From: Ruminococcaceae bacterium UBA6392
Lineage (GTDB): Bacteria > Bacillota > Clostridia > Oscillospirales > Acutalibacteraceae
Assembly: GCA_002438685.1 (NCBI GenBank)
Contig: DJQG01000032.1
Span: 1 to 7,818, forward strand
Length of the DNA stretch: 7,818 nt
Direction: 5' to 3'
Part shown: positions 5,642 to 7,818 of the stretch, piece after piece
How positions within the stretch are numbered: the stretch's first letter is position 1
How the letters are laid out: the number at the start of each line of letters is the position of its first letter
Notes under the pieces: model-generated
Told to the model about the DNA's origin: nothing
The model's input: only the letters and a program-made list of their open reading frames with translations
The model's database searches: none
Position numbers and translations under genes: made by a program

Positions 5642-5674
5642 GCCCGCCGCAGCACATCATATACTGCGGCGGGC
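5642..5674. terminator. Convergent GC-rich hairpin terminator
   Basis: A perfect 11-bp stem, GCCCGCCGCAG with CTGCGGCGGGC, surrounds an 11-nt loop. On minus it lies 9 nt beyond the GNAT gene stop but lacks a T-run there; on plus it is followed by TTAATTTATT. It is likely the shared end of the converging transcripts. Confidence 0.7.
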
Positions 5675-5683
5675 TTAATTTAT

Positions 5684-6172
5684 TCAGACCTCTATATAAT
5701 ACGGGCAGATGTCCTCGTAGCTGCCGTCTTTCATTCTGAAGCCGCCGGGGATAGTCCCGAGCTGTTTGAAGCCGATGCGCTCATAGAGGTGGCGCGCGTG
5801 GATGTTCGTCCTGACGACGGCGTTGAACTGGAGCACTCTGAAGCCCTCGTCATGTGCTCGGCGGATGCAGTCGAGCACCAGCTTTTCGCCGATGTGCTGT
5901 CCTCTGCTTTTTGACGAGACCGCGTAGCTCGCGTTGCAGATGTGCCCGCACCTGCCGATGTTATTCGGGTGCAAGATATAGAGTCCGAGCACTTTTCCGT
6001 CAACTTCGGCAACGCCGCAGTAAGTCTGCGCGGCGAAGAACTTTTCTCCGCCGGTGCTGTCGAGCGTCTCCTCCTGCGGAAAAGCCACGCCGTCCTCGAC
6101 TACTTCATTCCATACGGCAATCATCTCCGAAAGATCGCTGCGCTTATATTTTCTGATTGTTACTTCGCTCAT
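5684..6172 (-). CDS. GNAT-family N-acetyltransferase
   Basis: A 162-aa GNAT protein, expected to transfer acetyl from acetyl-CoA to an amine of unknown identity. The N-terminus VTIRKYKRSDLSEMIAVWNEVV is the usual first strand and helix. The acetyl-CoA pyrophosphate-binding loop is SRGQHIGEKL (R90-G95, the R/Q-x-x-G-x-G/A type, with E at the last position). Later FNAVVRTNIHARHLYERIGFKQLGT (116-140) is the classic motif B region, with Asn123 and Tyr130 (general-acid candidate). It is full length with no signal peptide. It follows the beta-helix gene by 21 nt on the same strand, so it is probably co-transcribed. Its ribosome binding site is modest (GGATGGAA). Substrate unknown; a role in acetylating an amino sugar is possible but unsupported. 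Confidence 0.88.
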   Translation of the reverse strand: MSEVTIRKYKRSDLSEMIAVWNEVVEDGVAFPQEETLDSTGGEKFFAAQTYCGVAEVDGKVLGLYILHPNNIGRCGHICNASYAVSSKSRGQHIGEKLVLDCIRRAHDEGFRVLQFNAVVRTNIHARHLYERIGFKQLGTIPGGFRMKDGSYEDICPYYIEV

Positions 6173-6193
6173 TTTATTCCATCCGGGAGGTTT

Positions 6194-7818
6194 TTAAAGA
6201 AACGCTTTTATACCGTGATCGAGGGCGATTATGTCGCCGAACGGGGCAAGCGGCGTTTTATTCCAGTGGTTTCCGCTTATCTTCACCGCCGAGCAGCAGT
6301 CGCCAATGCGAATGCGCCCGCATCTCAAATCAATGCCGTCGATACTCCGCGTGTTGATTATTTTATTGTTAGTAATATTCAAGCCCGAGACATTGTCGGC
6401 GCGGAGTATATAATTTTCGCAGTTTATGAAGCGGTTGGAGTCGACGGTTATATTCGAAAACGCCGCGACCTGCGCTCCGCTGCCCGCGATATTTGTCTCT
6501 ATTCTGATAGCGGAATCCCAGCCGCTGTAGCAGCCGAGCTTGAACTCGTTGTTTCTGATAACAAGATTGTTGACTCCCGTACCCTCGTACCAGAGACCGG
6601 GCATGATATCCATAACGATTTTTATCTGCTGACCCATTATTTTATAGAATCGGTTGTTCTCGCAGAGTCCGTTGTCGCTCTGGAGCAGCAGTCCGCGTGC
6701 GCGGTGCTCGTGAAAATAGTTGTTTGAAATAACATAATTTCCGCTGTCGCAGTCGGCGATATACATTATCGTATCGGCGGCTATTTCTTCGGGCAGTGTT
6801 CTGTCAAAGCTTATCATGCCGTCGGCGGAGATATCGGTTATCTTCGCTTCAAAATCTGTGTCGGCATAAGTGCCGAGCTTGAATTTCATTGTGTCGCCGA
6901 TGTTCAGCAGATACTGATTCGCATACACCGTGAGCGCATTGTCGGACACGCGCTGTTTTATATAGAGGAGATTGTCGTGGACATTGAGCGAGTCGTCGCC
7001 CATATAGCTGAAATCGCAGCCGGAAACTCTGAAATGCCCGTTCGTGTCCGCGATATGCACGCCGTCGGCGGTCGCCGAGATGTGGCGAGTTTTTTCATAT
7101 CCCGGGCGGATGCCTATGGACGAGTTCAGTATCTGATAGCGGCTGACGCGCTGAGTGAAGAGCCAGCCCATGCCGGCGGCGGAATATATCTTCACGCCGT
7201 CAAAAGTAATATTCTCCGACGCGCCGCAGACCGAGAAAACCTGAGAGCCGTAGACATAGTGGCGGACAAGATAATATTCGCGGTTTTTGAACTCGTCGAG
7301 CGAGCCGTCGTGGGTCACTCTCAGAACATTTTTGCCGACTTTTTCAATGCTTTTGATTATCTCGGGGTGCTGATAAATATAATTTTCCTTGCTCTCGCCC
7401 GCCGCGCCGAAGGTCAGCGTCTTGGGGTCGAGCTGAGTCATCACCATGACAGCGATATCCTCCGGCACTTCGTCAAGCTCGGTAAAGCGCATATCAAATG
7501 TGTGCTTTACCGCGTTTCGCTTCTCGATTTTAACAACTGAAGCGAGGCGGGATTCGTCCCAATCCCAGTCTATGGCAAGCCCTTTTATCTCAAAATTTTC
7601 GCATCTGCTTATCTCGAAATATCTGTCGCAGTCAAAGACGAACACCGCGCCCTCGGCGTCGATGAGAACATCCCTGAGCGAATTTAAGCCGATAGTGTTC
7701 TGCGGCGAGAAGCGGTATTCCCCGGCGTCTATTACAAGGCGCGTTCCCGGATTCCTGCGGCAGTAATCGATCGCGCGGCAGAAAGCGTCCGTGTTGTCCT
7801 GCGCGTCACTGTCCATGC
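6194..7818 (-). CDS. GH110-like right-handed beta-helix glycosidase, 5'-truncated by window edge
   Basis: At least 540 aa of a parallel beta-helix protein. The visible N-terminus (DSDAQDNTDAFCRAIDYCR, then LVIDAGEYRF) is the standard start of a pectate-lyase-like helix, normally preceded by an FGA-type strand, so the true start probably lies beyond the right edge although an ATG exists at 7816. Motif order resembles GH110 alpha-1,3-galactosidases: IDAEGAVFVF, IKGLAIDWDW, AAGMGWLFTQRV (213-224), HISATADGVHIAD (245-257), YMGDDSLNVHD (271-281), NNYFHEHRARGLLLQS (365-380) and LWYEGTGVNNLVIRNNEF. Asp251, Asp274 and Asp275 are candidate catalytic acids; this is inference. Such enzymes remove terminal alpha-galactose from host or plant glycans, usually exported; any signal peptide would be outside the window. 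It could also be a related beta-helix enzyme with another specificity. Confidence 0.8.
   Translation of the reverse strand, partial: MDSDAQDNTDAFCRAIDYCRRNPGTRLVIDAGEYRFSPQNTIGLNSLRDVLIDAEGAVFVFDCDRYFEISRCENFEIKGLAIDWDWDESRLASVVKIEKRNAVKHTFDMRFTELDEVPEDIAVMVMTQLDPKTLTFGAAGESKENYIYQHPEIIKSIEKVGKNVLRVTHDGSLDEFKNREYYLVRHYVYGSQVFSVCGASENITFDGVKIYSAAGMGWLFTQRVSRYQILNSSIGIRPGYEKTRHISATADGVHIADTNGHFRVSGCDFSYMGDDSLNVHDNLLYIKQRVSDNALTVYANQYLLNIGDTMKFKLGTYADTDFEAKITDISADGMISFDRTLPEEIAADTIMYIADCDSGNYVISNNYFHEHRARGLLLQSDNGLCENNRFYKIMGQQIKIVMDIMPGLWYEGTGVNNLVIRNNEFKLGCYSGWDSAIRIETNIAGSGAQVAAFSNITVDSNRFINCENYILRADNVSGLNITNNKIINTRSIDGIDLRCGRIRIGDCCSAVKISGNHWNKTPLAPFGDIIALDHGIKAFL

Noticed and set aside
4528..5655. 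375-codon open frame antisense to the GGGtGRT gene
   Set aside because: It is low-complexity (Asp/Val/Gly/Ala-rich) and mirrors the codon pattern of the recognised gene. It has no family motif and runs through the terminator.
5942..6727. 261-codon plus-strand frame over the GNAT and beta-helix genes
   Set aside because: Both minus-strand genes carry clear family motifs, so this is a shadow frame, as is the 187-codon one at 6977-7540.

Overview
The window looks like chromosome from an anaerobic, gut-type member of the Clostridia, plausibly an Oscillospiraceae/Ruminococcaceae relative. The grounds are a clostridial-type hexameric glutamate dehydrogenase, strong AGGAG-type ribosome binding sites, YcxB-like and YxjI-like proteins typical of Firmicutes, and a paired IscU-like/GGGtGRT locus that I associate with anaerobes. 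Species cannot be named from sequence alone, and no phage, plasmid or resistance genes are visible.

Layout, left to right. (1) gdhA (+, 19-1350) encodes an NADP-type glutamate dehydrogenase and is followed by a hairpin. (2) A 372-nt intergenic stretch (1351-1722) has no gene. It holds two direct copies of a 29-nt hairpin, and between them a 175-bp REPIN-like element (1443-1617). That element is two inverted GTAG-plus-hairpin units with identical 9-nt loops and covarying stems. (3) A three-gene minus-strand operon runs 3591 to 1723: YxjI/LURP-one-like protein, amidohydrolase, YcxB-like membrane protein. The gene gaps are only 15 nt and a good promoter lies just upstream. (4) A divergent, near-consensus promoter (TTGATA-N17-TATAAT with extended -10) drives a two-gene plus-strand operon: an IscU/NifU-N-like protein (3815-4507) and a GGGtGRT-family protein (4522-5520). 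This operon ends at a textbook terminator (5542-5577). (5) A convergent hairpin (5642-5674) separates it from a second minus-strand operon: the end of a GH110-like right-handed beta-helix glycosidase running off the right edge (6194-7818), then a GNAT acetyltransferase (5684-6172).

How they fit together. gdhA is a nitrogen/glutamate housekeeping function. The GH110-like enzyme suggests use of alpha-galactosyl-capped glycans. The most interesting unit is the IscU-like/GGGtGRT pair. Strong promoter, strong ribosome binding sites, stop-overlapping Shine-Dalgarno, shifted codon use and a strong terminator all point to high, tightly coupled expression. Its function is, to my knowledge, uncharacterised; the Cys-rich partner and the altered scaffold cysteines suggest a non-standard metal- or sulfur-cluster role.
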